NCBI GenBank assembly: GCA_020845755.1
Contig: JADLFE010000036.1
Span: 39,672-103,671, forward strand
Origin: Phycisphaerales bacterium
GTDB lineage: Bacteria; Planctomycetota; Phycisphaerae; Phycisphaerales; UBA1924
DNA length: 64,000 nucleotides
Direction of reading: 5' to 3'
Below the pieces are notes generated by a model. It was not told the DNA's origin, did not search any database, and worked only from the letters and a program-made list of their open reading frames with translations. The position numbers and the translations under genes were made by a program. Below, in pieces: positions 45,810-55,045 of the stretch; position 1 is the stretch's first letter, and each line of letters opens with the position of its first letter.

Positions 45810-48230
45810 ATGCCGATGGTGTCGGCGAATCCCGGCTTGTGGAGGGCGCTGGCGGCGGTCAGCGTCGTGGCCGCGTCGGGTGTCTGGGCTGTGCAGCCTC
45901 CGACTGACAGCACAGGGAGCGCGTCTGCTCAGCCGCCGTTGCCGGGCGTGCGGCCGACATCGAGCGAGCCGCCATACGAACTCGCGATCGAGATTGATCG
46001 ACGCCTGAACGCTGACGTTCGCCCGCTGCTTGCCTCGTACTGCCTGGCGTGTCACTCGGGCGACGACGCCGAGTCTGATGTCCGCCTTGACGAACTCACG
46101 GATGTTCGCGGAACGCTCACGGGAGATCTCGATCTCCGTGTGCTGCGCGACATGGTGACATCGGGCGATATGCCGCCGAAGGAGGAGAAGCAGCCGAGCG
46201 AGCATGAGAGGCTCATCGTGTCGCAGTGGATCGACGCGGCGCTGGCCTACGTGCCGACCGATGCCCCGATCGATCCGGGCTGGTTTACCATCCACCGCCT
46301 GAATCGCAGCGAGTACCGCAACACGCTGCGCGATCTGCTCGGCATCGATCCCGCGACGATTGATCTTGCCGCCAGGCTGCCCGTCGACGACATGGGCTAT
46401 GGCTTCGACAATATCGCGGATGTGCTATCGACCTCTCCGGTCGCGGTGGAGCAGTATCTGGCGGCGGCGGAGCAGGCGATCGAGGTGTCGCTCGGCCCGG
46501 TGATCGAGATCGGCGACAAGCCACGCGTGCTGCGTCCTCTCGAGGGGAGCAACGGGCAGCCCCTTCCGCGCGGCGGGTTCTTCCTCTACTCCAATGGACC
46601 GGCGGGTTCGCGCTTCGATGCGGACGCGACGGGCGATTACATCGTCCGCGTGAAGGCATGGGAGACGCCGGGCGGCCAGGATCGCTCGCACATGAGCGTC
46701 CGCCTCGATGGCAAGCCCGTCGGTGAGTTTGATGTCGGCGCGACTCGGGACTCGCCGCAGGAGTTCAGAATCAGGACGCGCCTCTCGCGCGGCACGCACA
46801 AGATCGCGGCCCATTTCACCAACGATTTCTACGAGAAGGACAAGGCCGATCGAAACCTTGGCGTCGAGTCCATCAGCCTCGCCGGTCCGACCGACGAGGC
46901 GACAACCGAGCGATCGGCGGCCTGGTCGCGGGTCTTCGCGCCGATGCATGGCGACGGAACAGACGCGGAGAAGGCGCGCCGAGTGCTCAGCGAGTTTGCG
47001 GGGCGCGCGTACCGACGTCCGGCGAGCGAGACGCATGTCGATGCGCTGGTGCGCCTCTACGCCGCGGAGAGCGACGCTGGCCGATCGTTCGAGGAATCAG
47101 TGCGCACGGCGCTTTCGGCGGTGCTTGTCTCGCCGAATTTCCTGTTCCGGAGCGTGGCGCACCCCGACGCGGGCAATCCGGAGGCGAGGTATTCGCTCGA
47201 TGGATACGAACTCGCGAGCCGCCTGTCGTATTTCCTGTGGAGCAGCGCGCCGGATGACGTACTGCTCACCAAGGCAGCGGATGGATCGCTCACGACAGAC
47301 GCGGTCCTCGCGGCCCAGACGGCGCGGATGCTGAAGGACGCCAAGGCCGTCGCGTTTGTCGAGAATTTCTGCGGGCAATGGCTGCAACTCCGCGCGCTCG
47401 AAAAGCACGACGTCGACGCGGGCAAGTTCCCGGAGTGCGACGAGCGACTGCGCGCCGACATGCTCCGGGAAGCGAGGCTCTTCTTCGCCGATGTCATCGC
47501 GTCGGAACGGAGCGTGCTCGACCTGGTCGATTCGCGCGACACGTTCCTCAATGCGAGCCTCGCGTCCCACTACGGCGTGCCGGGTGTGACCGGCGATGAA
47601 CTCCGGCGGGTCTCGCTCCCCCCCGACTCGCCGCGAGGAGGTGTGCTGACCATGGGCGCGGTTCTGACGCTCACCAGTTATCCGACGCGGACCAGCCCCG
47701 TGAAGCGCGGCCTGTTCGTCCTGGACCAGATCCTCGGTGTTCCACCGCCGCCCCCGCCCGCGGATGTCCCGCCGCTGGAGCAGGCCGCGAACGTCAGCCC
47801 GGATGCCACAACACGCGAGAAACTCGCCGCGCACTTGACGGTCGCGAGCTGCGCCGCGTGTCATAACCGTCTCGATCCGCTGGGGCTTTCGTTCGAGCAC
47901 TTTGACGCGGTCGGCAAGTGGCGCGATTCAGAGCAAGGCCACCCCATCGATGCAAGCGGCTCGCTCCCCGGCGGCGTGGCGCTGAACGGCTCGGGCGATG
48001 TCAAGAAGATCATTCTGGCGCGGAGTGATCAGTTCGTTGAAGCGCTGGCCGGCAAGGTGCTGACGTACGCGATCGGACGCGGCATGGAGCCCTTCGACCG
48101 CCCGGCGGTGCGATCGATCGCTCGACGAACCCGCGCGGGCGGAGATCGCCTGACGACGCTGATCGAATCAGTTGTGCTGAGCGAGACTTTCAGGACCTGC
48201 CGCGGAAGGAACCACGAGTATGAGGAATGA
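45810..48230 (+). CDS. Planctomycete DUF1592 protein with two CxxCH haem motifs
   Basis: A secreted, probably membrane-attached haem protein of 806 residues from ATG 45810; GTG 45801 and ATG 45816 are alternatives. After a signal peptide, the N-terminal cytochrome c-like region has CLACH (Cys78, Cys81, His82) and DMVTSGDMPPKEEKQPS with a possible Met ligand. The DUF1587 region follows (FTIHRLNRSEYRNTLRDLLGID), then a sugar-binding-like insertion (about 230-330), DUF1595/DUF1592 (LSYFLWSSAPDD), DUF1588 with CAACHNRLDPLGLSFEHFD (second CxxCH near 681) and the terminal DUF1585. Such proteins occur in planctomycetes with the DUF1552 partner, as here. Their electron-transfer role is not established. 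Confidence 0.9.
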   Translation: MPMVSANPGLWRALAAVSVVAASGVWAVQPPTDSTGSASAQPPLPGVRPTSSEPPYELAIEIDRRLNADVRPLLASYCLACHSGDDAESDVRLDELTDVRGTLTGDLDLRVLRDMVTSGDMPPKEEKQPSEHERLIVSQWIDAALAYVPTDAPIDPGWFTIHRLNRSEYRNTLRDLLGIDPATIDLAARLPVDDMGYGFDNIADVLSTSPVAVEQYLAAAEQAIEVSLGPVIEIGDKPRVLRPLEGSNGQPLPRGGFFLYSNGPAGSRFDADATGDYIVRVKAWETPGGQDRSHMSVRLDGKPVGEFDVGATRDSPQEFRIRTRLSRGTHKIAAHFTNDFYEKDKADRNLGVESISLAGPTDEATTERSAAWSRVFAPMHGDGTDAEKARRVLSEFAGRAYRRPASETHVDALVRLYAAESDAGRSFEESVRTALSAVLVSPNFLFRSVAHPDAGNPEARYSLDGYELASRLSYFLWSSAPDDVLLTKAADGSLTTDAVLAAQTARMLKDAKAVAFVENFCGQWLQLRALEKHDVDAGKFPECDERLRADMLREARLFFADVIASERSVLDLVDSRDTFLNASLASHYGVPGVTGDELRRVSLPPDSPRGGVLTMGAVLTLTSYPTRTSPVKRGLFVLDQILGVPPPPPPADVPPLEQAANVSPDATTREKLAAHLTVASCAACHNRLDPLGLSFEHFDAVGKWRDSEQGHPIDASGSLPGGVALNGSGDVKKIILARSDQFVEALAGKVLTYAIGRGMEPFDRPAVRSIARRTRAGGDRLTTLIESVVLSETFRTCRGRNHEYEE

Positions 48231-49602
48231 ACTCTCGCGTCGAACCATGCTTCGCGGCCTGGGCGTTTCGATGGCCCTGCCGATGCTCGAGTGCATGGCG
48301 GGCGGATCGCGCGGCGCGACGCACGCGGCCCGTGCGCTCGCGGGCGCGGCGGGAGTGTGGGCGCGGACAAGTGCAATCGGTGCTGCTCCGGTGCGGCTGG
48401 CGTATGTCTTCATGCCCAACGGCGTGAACTACGAGTCGTGGACGCCCGTCGCAGGCGCGACGCCGACGGAGTTTACCCTCTCACCCACACTCGAGGCGCT
48501 CGCGCCCGTCCGTGGGAACATCAACGTGCTCACCGGGCTTACGCTGCAAAGGGCCCGTGCCAACGGTGACGGCCCGGGCGATCACGCGCGATCCTCCGCT
48601 TCGTTCCTGACAGGAATGCAAGCCCGCAAAACCGCCGGGAATGACATCAGGAACGGCGTGAGCATCGACCAGGTCGCCGCGCAGTCGATCGGGAGCGAGA
48701 CGCGCCTGCCCTCGCTGGAACTCGGCTGTGAGATGGCGCCGTCGTCGGGCAATTGTGATTCGGGCTACTCGTGCGCTTATTCGTCGAACATTTCCTGGCG
48801 CGATGAGTCCACGCCAATGGCCAAGATCGTCGATCCGGCCGCGGCGTTCGAGCGGCTGTTCGGCGATGCCACCCAGGCCGCCGCCGCCCGAGAGCGGCTC
48901 GCCCGCCGCAAGAGCATTCTCGACTTTGTGATTGAGGATTCTCGCTCACTCTCGAACCGAATTGGCGCGGGCGATCGGCGGAAACTCGATCAGTTCCAGA
49001 GCGCGGTGCGCGAGATCGAACGGCGCATCGAGCGCGCGCGGAACGAGGGCGAGCCTCGGGCGCTCCCCGCGGTGCATGCGCCAGCCGGCATCCCCGACAG
49101 GCTGAGCGAGCACTTCGATCTGATGTACGACATGCTGCTGCTCGCGTTCCAGACCGATACGACGCGCGTCGCGACGCTGATGCTCGCGGTCGACGGGAGC
49201 AACCGCACCTTCCCGGAACTCGGCATCAACGAAGGGCACCACCAGTTGTCGCACCACCAGAACAATCGCGAGATGATCGAAAAGATCAGGCGAATCGATC
49301 GCTTCCATGTCGAGGGCTTCGCCCGATTCATCAAGAAGTTGAGCGAGATGCGAGAGGGCGAAGGCTCGCTGCTTGACAACTGCCTTGTCATGCTCGGCGG
49401 AGGAATCAGCGACGGCAACAAGCACAACCACGAAGACCTGCCGATCGTGCTTGCGGGCCGCGCCGGAGGCACGATCGAGACCGGGCGGCTCATCACGTCG
49501 CCGCGTGAAACGCCGCTGTGCAACCTGTACCTGTCGATGCTTGACAAGGCCGGTTGTCCGCGCGATCACTTCGCCGACAGCACGGGTGCCCTCGTGCTGT
49601 AA
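48220..49602 (+). CDS. DUF1552 protein, Tat-type export signal
   Basis: 460 residues overlapping the DUF1592 gene by 11 nt, which indicates translational coupling. SRRTMLRGLGVSMALPMLE is a twin-arginine-type leader. Characteristic DUF1552 stretches are RLAYVFMPNGVN, TGLTLQRARANGDGPGDHARSSASFLTG (in part DGPGDHARSSASFLTG), EFGCD-like LPSLELGCE, and the C-terminal GHHQLSHHQNN and LGGGISDGNKHNHEDLP with many His residues suggesting a metal site. The family always accompanies DUF1592-type proteins in planctomycetes and related phyla; its activity is unknown. Confidence 0.92.
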   Translation: MRNELSRRTMLRGLGVSMALPMLECMAGGSRGATHAARALAGAAGVWARTSAIGAAPVRLAYVFMPNGVNYESWTPVAGATPTEFTLSPTLEALAPVRGNINVLTGLTLQRARANGDGPGDHARSSASFLTGMQARKTAGNDIRNGVSIDQVAAQSIGSETRLPSLELGCEMAPSSGNCDSGYSCAYSSNISWRDESTPMAKIVDPAAAFERLFGDATQAAAARERLARRKSILDFVIEDSRSLSNRIGAGDRRKLDQFQSAVREIERRIERARNEGEPRALPAVHAPAGIPDRLSEHFDLMYDMLLLAFQTDTTRVATLMLAVDGSNRTFPELGINEGHHQLSHHQNNREMIEKIRRIDRFHVEGFARFIKKLSEMREGEGSLLDNCLVMLGGGISDGNKHNHEDLPIVLAGRAGGTIETGRLITSPRETPLCNLYLSMLDKAGCPRDHFADSTGALVL

Positions 49603-49636
49603 GGCGGCACGCCGTACCTCCGCGTTGTCATCGCGC

Positions 49637-50938
49637 TCAGGTCGGGCTCCAACGCCGCATCGCCGCCCACCCGACCAGGAACCCGATCACTCCGATGCCC
49701 AGCAGCACGCCGCCCGGGAGGAGCATCGCGTCCCAGCCGTCCGCACGCCACAGCCCGTTCTCGATCGAGATCGTCGCCCACTTGAATGGCGAAACGCTGC
49801 TGATCTGCTGCATCAATCGGGGCATGAAGAAGAGCGGGATCGACCCGCCGCCGATGAGCGCCAGCACGAGCAGGAGCGCCCGCCCGAATCCCTGGGCCGC
49901 TCCTTCGCTCCGCGACAGGCCCGCCAGCAGCATCATCACGCCTGTGAACCCGACCGATGACACCAGCACCGCCGACGCCATAATCGAGGGGTGCCCGATC
50001 CGCACTCCCATCAGCCGCGCCACCACCAGCAGGATGACCTGCACGATCACGCATGACGCGAAGCACGCCGCGGCCTTGCCGAGCAGGATCTGATTTCGCG
50101 TGATCGGCGCGACGCACAACCGCAGCAGCGTCCCGCGCCGCCGTTCCTGCACCAGCGACACGCCGAACGCCATCACGCACCCCATCAGCCCCCACACCAC
50201 CCCCTGCGGGAACGACACCGCGAACGAGTTGTTGGGCGAGTTGGGGTCCATCCGCAGTTCGTGCATCGTCACGGTGACCGGGCGGAAGCCGCCTCCCGAC
50301 TCGCCCACCGCGCCGTTCATCGTCTCGCCCGGCGCCGACTTGCTCGTCACTTCCCTGGTCAGCGACGACACGCTGTCGAAGAACGTGCCGAAGATCCCCT
50401 TCTGCAGCGGCGATAGACCTGTCGACTTCGACACATCTTCGCGCGCCGAATCCAGAAACGAGTTCATCATCGACGAATCCGTAAACGTTCGCGCCAGTTG
50501 CCTGAAGCCAAGCTCATTCAGACGGCCCTCCAGCAGCCCTGCCTCGGCCGATCGTTTGGGATCAATGATCGCTTCCAGTTGCATCCCGCCGCCGGAGAAC
50601 ACCTTCTTCGTCGAATCCTCGAAGTCCTTGGGCACGATCACGCACGCCGCGGCATCGCCCTTGCGAACCAGCCGCTCGCCCGCCTCGCGCGTCTCCGCGG
50701 GCTTGGCCTCGATCCCGCCTGCCTTGCTCAGTTGTTCAACGAACCACTTCGAAGCCGCCCCGCCGTCCTCGTTCACCACCGCGACGGGCATCGCGCTCCT
50801 CTCGCCGTCACCGCCGCCGAAGACGTACCCGAAGAAGAGCGCGATCAGCAGCGGGAACACGAACGTGAAGAACGCGTCCGCCCGGTCCCGCGCAAGCAGC
50901 CGAAGGTCCTTCATCGCGATCCGGATGATGGCGTTCAC
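49637..50938 (-). CDS. ABC-2 type exporter permease
   Basis: 433-residue membrane subunit of an ABC exporter. An N-terminal helix (FFTFVFPLLIALFFGYVFG) is followed by a large extracytoplasmic domain (about 45-230) and five C-terminal helices with GVSLVQERRRGTLLRLCVAPITR between them, the ABC-2 cytoplasmic coupling motif. It overlaps the ATPase gene by 4 nt (ATGA), so the two are cotranslated. The substrate is unknown; such pairs export lipids, polysaccharides or drugs, or act like the NodJ/YhiH group. Confidence 0.9.
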   Translation of the reverse strand: MNAIIRIAMKDLRLLARDRADAFFTFVFPLLIALFFGYVFGGGDGERSAMPVAVVNEDGGAASKWFVEQLSKAGGIEAKPAETREAGERLVRKGDAAACVIVPKDFEDSTKKVFSGGGMQLEAIIDPKRSAEAGLLEGRLNELGFRQLARTFTDSSMMNSFLDSAREDVSKSTGLSPLQKGIFGTFFDSVSSLTREVTSKSAPGETMNGAVGESGGGFRPVTVTMHELRMDPNSPNNSFAVSFPQGVVWGLMGCVMAFGVSLVQERRRGTLLRLCVAPITRNQILLGKAAACFASCVIVQVILLVVARLMGVRIGHPSIMASAVLVSSVGFTGVMMLLAGLSRSEGAAQGFGRALLLVLALIGGGSIPLFFMPRLMQQISSVSPFKWATISIENGLWRADGWDAMLLPGGVLLGIGVIGFLVGWAAMRRWSPT

Positions 50939-51792
50939 TCGGCACCTCCGTCGCGTAGTGCCCGCCCCGTCAGGTTCAGGAACACCGACTCGAGATCGGG
51001 CCGATCGATCCTGAGCCCCGAGCGCACGCCGCGCTCGATCAATCGAGCGACCTCCGCCGCCGGATCGCGCGTCACGATCTTCTGCTCGCCGTGTTCATCG
51101 TGATACACCACGACCGAGTCTCCGCCGTGGTCCTTCAGCAGTTCATGGATCGTGCCGAGGGCCAGCATCGATCCGCGATCCATTACCCCCACGCGGTCGC
51201 AGAGTTTCTGGGCCTCTTCCATGTAATGAGTCGTGTAGACGATCGTCGTTCCCCGTGCCTTGAGCGACCGCACCAGTTCAATGATCGAGTTCCGCGATTG
51301 CGGGTCTACACCCGCCGTTGGCTCGTCGAGCAGCAGCACGTCCGGCCCGTGCACGAGCGCCGCCGCCAGGTTCAGGCGTCGCTGCATGCCGCCCGAGAAC
51401 GTCTCTGATCGATCGCCCGCGCGATCGCGCAGCCCGACCATCTCCAGAGCCCCATCCACCGCGGCGTTCAACTCGCGCCCGCCCAGCCCATACAGCCCGC
51501 CGAAGAACGCCAGGTTCTCGCGGGCTGTCAGGTCCTCGTACAGCGCCAGCGCCTGCGGCGCCACGCCCACGCGTCGGCGCAGCGACGGATCATCCACCAG
51601 CGACTTCCCATCGATGTGGACATCGCCGCTCGTCGGCGGGAGCGTGCCGATCATCATCGAGATCGTCGTGGTCTTGCCCGCGCCGTTGGGCCCAAGAAGC
51701 CCGAACACCTCGCCGCGCGCGATCTCAAGCGACAGCGAGCAAACGGCCTCGCGCTCGCCAAACCTCTTCGTCAGCCCCTCGAGTCGGATCAT
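50935..51792 (-). CDS. ABC exporter ATP-binding protein
   Basis: 285-residue ATPase from ATG 51792 (GTG 51798 would add two residues). Walker A is GPNGAGKTTT, the signature is FSGGMQRRLNLA (F replaces the usual L), Walker B is VLLLDEPTAGVDP, and the switch His is in TTHYMEEA. The C-terminal ~60 residues form the accessory domain typical of ABC-2 drug or polysaccharide exporter ATPases. It is the first gene of the pair with the permease. Confidence 0.95.
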   Translation of the reverse strand: MIRLEGLTKRFGEREAVCSLSLEIARGEVFGLLGPNGAGKTTTISMMIGTLPPTSGDVHIDGKSLVDDPSLRRRVGVAPQALALYEDLTARENLAFFGGLYGLGGRELNAAVDGALEMVGLRDRAGDRSETFSGGMQRRLNLAAALVHGPDVLLLDEPTAGVDPQSRNSIIELVRSLKARGTTIVYTTHYMEEAQKLCDRVGVMDRGSMLALGTIHELLKDHGGDSVVVYHDEHGEQKIVTRDPAAEVARLIERGVRSGLRIDRPDLESVFLNLTGRALRDGGAE

Positions 51793-52005
51793 GCTCACAT
51801 GGTACGAGAAAGTGGGGGAGGGGTTTCAGGGTCGATCGCTGACAACGTGCCTTCGGCGCGACCCGCATGAGCGCTCCGAATGCCCGATGCCCTTCTATTC
51901 CGACCTTTCAGTAGCACGACCGTGAGGGAGGGCGTGTTTCTCTTCTCTTCTCTGCCTCGCTGTCTGGCTGCTTCGCTGCCTCGCTCTCCTTACTAAACTA
52001 CCTCC

Positions 52006-52878
52006 ATGACGACTCCGCCCGCTACTCCCCGCGAATGCCGCGTCGGCGATCTCCGAATCGGTGCCGGTCGCTCTCTGGCCATCATCGCCGGCCCGTGCGT
52101 GCTCGAATCGCTCGCGCTCGGCATGGAAATCGGCACCGCCATGCGCGACGCCTGCAAGGCCCTCGGCCTCCCCTACATCTTCAAGGCCTCCTTCGACAAG
52201 GCCAACCGATCCAGCATCCGCTCGCCCCGTGGCCCGGGACTCGTGAAGGGCCTCGCGTGGCTCGCCGAAATCCGCGAAACGCTCGGCGTACCCGCCACCA
52301 CCGACATCCACGAACCCGCCCACGCCGAGCCCGCCGCCCGCGCCCTCGACCTGCTCCAGATCCCCGCCTTCCTGTGCCGCCAGACCGACCTGCTCTGCGC
52401 CGCGGGTGAGGCCGCCGTCAAGCACAACCGCGCCGTCAACGTCAAGAAGGGCCAGTTCCTCTCGCCGGGCGAGATGAAGGGCGCCGCCCGCAAACTCGCC
52501 GAAACTGGCTGTGACAACCTCCTCTTCACCGAGCGCGGCACGTTCTTCGGCTACGGCCGACTCGTTAACGACTTCCTCGGCCTGGGCGATCTCATCGACC
52601 TCGAATCACAGGGCGGCCCTGTCCCCGTGTGCTTCGATTGCACCCACTCAACCCAGCTCCCGGGCGCTGGCGAGCAGACCGGCGGGCGGCCCGAGCGAGC
52701 GCCGCTCCTGGCCCGCGCCGCCGCCGCCGCGGGTGTGCATGCGCTCTTCATCGAGTGCCACCCCTCGCCCAAGTCCGCGATGAGCGACGCCAGCACCATG
52801 CTCGACCTCGCCACCGCCCAGCAAGTACTTCGTGAAGTGGCGGCCATCCGCATCGCGCTGCGGAGCATGACCCAGTGA
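52006..52878 (+). CDS. kdsA: 3-deoxy-8-phosphooctulonate synthase
   Basis: Condenses arabinose-5-phosphate with phosphoenolpyruvate to Kdo-8-phosphate, the first committed step of Kdo synthesis. 290 residues. IIAGPCVLES carries Cys31 at the position of the metal-binding Cys of class II (metal-dependent) enzymes; E. coli has Asn there. Other metal ligands fit FDCTHSTQLPG, FIECHPSPKSAMSDASTM. FKASFDKANR and KKGQFLSPGEM are substrate-binding motifs. A 4-nt overlap (GTGA) couples it to the next gene. It supplies the Kdo that WaaA (8713) transfers. Confidence 0.95.
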   Translation: MTTPPATPRECRVGDLRIGAGRSLAIIAGPCVLESLALGMEIGTAMRDACKALGLPYIFKASFDKANRSSIRSPRGPGLVKGLAWLAEIRETLGVPATTDIHEPAHAEPAARALDLLQIPAFLCRQTDLLCAAGEAAVKHNRAVNVKKGQFLSPGEMKGAARKLAETGCDNLLFTERGTFFGYGRLVNDFLGLGDLIDLESQGGPVPVCFDCTHSTQLPGAGEQTGGRPERAPLLARAAAAAGVHALFIECHPSPKSAMSDASTMLDLATAQQVLREVAAIRIALRSMTQ

Positions 52879-53615
52879 CCGCGCCGTGCCAACTCGGTAC
52901 GCCCATCCTGGCCGCTTCAGAGTGGGCATGTCCGGCCGTGTTCTGCGTGCTGTTCGCGGGGCTCGTGGCAATCGCGATCTTCGTGACAAACCAGCGCCTC
53001 GAACAAAAGGGCCAGGTTTTCGAGAAGCTCGAGTCGATGGGCTTTCATGTGATCGCCAGCCCGACAGACGTTCAGAAGTTCGATGCGTATTCCATGCTCG
53101 GTCGGCCGCTCACCGACGGTCTTCACGGCGTCACTTGGATCGCGCGAGGGCGAGTCTCCGGGCTCCAGACGTTCGTGATCCAGCATGTGGTTTGCATGAA
53201 GCACCACGGTCGGCGCGGCGCGAGCTTGATCACTCGAATGTTTGCGGCTACGTCTTGCCCCGCCGGGTGGCCGCGATTGGAACTGACCGAAATGAACCTC
53301 GGCGACGAACTACTTGGTCTCGTCGGGGTTCGCCGCACTGAGCACCCCTCCGGCTCCAGCGAGTTCGGCAAGCGGTGGCGCGTGAGCTGCGACGATCCCG
53401 ACTTCGCCAACCTCGTTCTGAGTGCACGTGTTACGGATCTGGCCCTCTCGCTCCCCGGAAACTCGGGGGTGCTCATCGGCGGCGGGCACATCGTTGTATC
53501 GCTCAAGGAGTACGTTCGCCCAGACGAAGCAGTGCGCCTCGCCTCGCTCCCAGCGGAATTCCTGTCGCTGCTCTCCCCTGAGGTTTCCGTATACCAGTCG
53601 CCGATCCGGGCCTGA
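52875..53615 (+). CDS. Membrane protein of unknown function, coupled to kdsA (paralogue a)
   Basis: 246 residues, starting with a GTG that overlaps the kdsA stop codon. One N-terminal membrane helix (VFCVLFAGLVAIAIFV) is followed by a cytoplasmic-type soluble domain with CPAGWPRLELTEMNLGDELLG and FGKRWRVSCDDPDFANLVLSARV. The same motifs occur in the following gene, so the two are paralogues. I do not recognise the family. Operon position after kdsA suggests, but does not prove, an envelope-related role. Confidence 0.7.
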   Translation: MTAPCQLGTPILAASEWACPAVFCVLFAGLVAIAIFVTNQRLEQKGQVFEKLESMGFHVIASPTDVQKFDAYSMLGRPLTDGLHGVTWIARGRVSGLQTFVIQHVVCMKHHGRRGASLITRMFAATSCPAGWPRLELTEMNLGDELLGLVGVRRTEHPSGSSEFGKRWRVSCDDPDFANLVLSARVTDLALSLPGNSGVLIGGGHIVVSLKEYVRPDEAVRLASLPAEFLSLLSPEVSVYQSPIRA

Positions 53616-53681
53616 TGCCGCCGCCAGCCGCCCAGTCTTTCCCGCGCCGCGTGCGGTCATCATGCCGATAATCCTCGCGCG

Positions 53682-54419
53682 ATGATCCAGCAAATCCCCG
53701 AAATCCGCTCGCTCCTGGCCCAATCACGCGGTATGCCGACCGGCGTCGGCGCCGTGGTAGTCGTCGGCGTCATCGTGCTGATCGCCGCGATCGCCATCTT
53801 CGCCGGCCGCGCCGCCCGCAAGGCGCGTCGCGAACTCCTCGAAAAACTCCGCCAGGTCGGCCTGACCATCACCGAAAAGCCCGACCTCGCCATGCAGACC
53901 GAGGCCTACGCGCTCATGCGCATGAAGATCACCAAGGCCGAACGCGGCGTGCGCATGGTCGCCCGTGGCATCATCCGCGACCGCGACACCACCCTCATCG
54001 AGCACATGCACATGGTCTCGACGGGCAAATCAGCGCATGCCGTCTATTGGACCTTCGCCATCATCGCCTGCCCAGAGCACTGGCCCCAGCTCGTGCTCAG
54101 CGAAGAGCACCTGGGCGACAAGATCATGAAGCTCTTCGGCAAGGACCGCAGCGACGTGCAGACCGAGTCCAGAGCCTTCGATGATCGCTGGCGCGTCGAG
54201 TGCCCCGACCACAACTTCGGCCTGCTCGTTCTGTCACCCGAAGTCCAGGCGTGGGCCAATTCCTTGCCGCGCACCTCACGAGTCTCCATCGGAGCCGGGC
54301 AGATCAACATCGCCCGCCGCGCGCAACTCACCGCGAAGACTCTCGACGCCTTCGTCGACGCGCCGAGTACCCTCGCCGACCTGCTCCCGCCCGAACTCGA
54401 GGCCTACGCCACGGTGTAA
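53682..54419 (+). CDS. Membrane protein of unknown function (paralogue b)
   Basis: 245 residues: N-terminal membrane helix (GAVVVVGVIVLIAAIAIFAG), then a soluble domain with CPEHWPQLVLSEEHLGDKIM, FDDRWRVECPDHNFGLLVLSPEVQAWANSLP (cited in part as FDDRWRVECPD). These align block by block with paralogue a. Conserved elements of the pair: a CP-x-x-WP-x-L-x-L segment, an LGD motif, an F/W-rich RWRV strand and an LVLS segment. The C-terminus ends DLLPPELEAYATV. It lies 66 bp after paralogue a and is convergent with rpmA. Confidence 0.72.
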   Translation: MIQQIPEIRSLLAQSRGMPTGVGAVVVVGVIVLIAAIAIFAGRAARKARRELLEKLRQVGLTITEKPDLAMQTEAYALMRMKITKAERGVRMVARGIIRDRDTTLIEHMHMVSTGKSAHAVYWTFAIIACPEHWPQLVLSEEHLGDKIMKLFGKDRSDVQTESRAFDDRWRVECPDHNFGLLVLSPEVQAWANSLPRTSRVSIGAGQINIARRAQLTAKTLDAFVDAPSTLADLLPPELEAYATV

Positions 54420-54514
54420 CGGGATCGAAATCGCACTTCACCACCACACTCCTCTCGCGGCGCCATGACAGGCTCGAACACGCGCGACAACGACGTCCAC
54501 ACCGTCAGTTCTTC

Positions 54515-54545
54515 TTCAAAACGAAAAACCCCGCGTTGCCGCGGG
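54515..54545 (-). terminator. Rho-independent terminator of rpmA
   Basis: On the minus strand, a perfect 7-bp stem ACCCCGC/GCGGGGT with a 6-nt loop is followed by TTTTCGTTTT. It lies 41 bp past the rpmA stop codon. On the plus strand the hairpin has no T-run, so it serves rpmA rather than paralogue b. Confidence 0.85.
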
Positions 54546-54585
54546 GTCGATCAATCGTCGAGTTTGAATCGGAGTTGAACTCGCG

Positions 54586-54861
54586 TTAGTTCGCGAGCCA
54601 GAACGGGCGGGGCGCCTTGGCGTCCGCCGGGTTCACATGCACCGTCCGGCCGCGGAACACCACCGTGCCGTTCGCCACGGCGTACAGCGTGTTGTCCGAG
54701 CCTTCCTTCACATTGAAGCCGGCCTTGAAGGGCGTGCCGACCTGACGCACGATGATCGAGCCCGGCTGGGCCGCCTCGCCGCCGTAGAGTTTGATGCCGC
54801 GGTACTGCGGGTTGGAGTCGCGCCCGTTCTTCGTCGAGCCCTGACCCTTTTTATGTGCCAT
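54586..54861 (-). CDS. rpmA: 50S ribosomal protein L27
   Basis: 91 residues; [16 protein letters not shown] at the N-terminus and [22 protein letters not shown] are diagnostic. The N-terminus begins directly with AHKKG, without the extra cleavable leader seen in some Firmicutes. L27 reaches into the peptidyl-transferase centre of the large subunit. The usual partner rplU (L21) is not adjacent, so the L21-L27 operon is split here. The start codon ATG at 54861 is fixed by the family N-terminus. Confidence 0.97.
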   Translation of the reverse strand: MAHKKGQGSTKNGRDSNPQYRGIKLYGGEAAQPGSIIVRQVGTPFKAGFNVKEGSDNTLYAVANGTVVFRGRTVHVNPADAKAPRPFWLAN

Positions 54862-55045
54862 GACGATCACTCCGCTTCAAGAACCAACCCAAACCGGCGA
54901 CGAACATCCATCCGGCCGGGCAGAGACTGTAGCCACCTTCCATCGACCATTCCAGCCGCCATCCCAACCGACCAGATCCACCGAATCGGCCCGATTCAGG
55001 CCGCCAGAAGGAACGAGGGGGAGGGGTGTGCGTGCATCCCCGGGC

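Noticed and set aside
47097..47900. 267-codon open frame opposite the DUF1592 gene
   Set aside because: Typical high-GC antisense shadow, rich in Arg and Glu with no recognisable motif, while the sense strand codes for conserved domains.
51930..51995. Repeated CTGCCTCGCT units near 51950, considered as CRISPR or regulatory repeat
   Set aside because: Only two near-copies in a pyrimidine-rich stretch and no spacer pattern; looks like low-complexity leader before kdsA.
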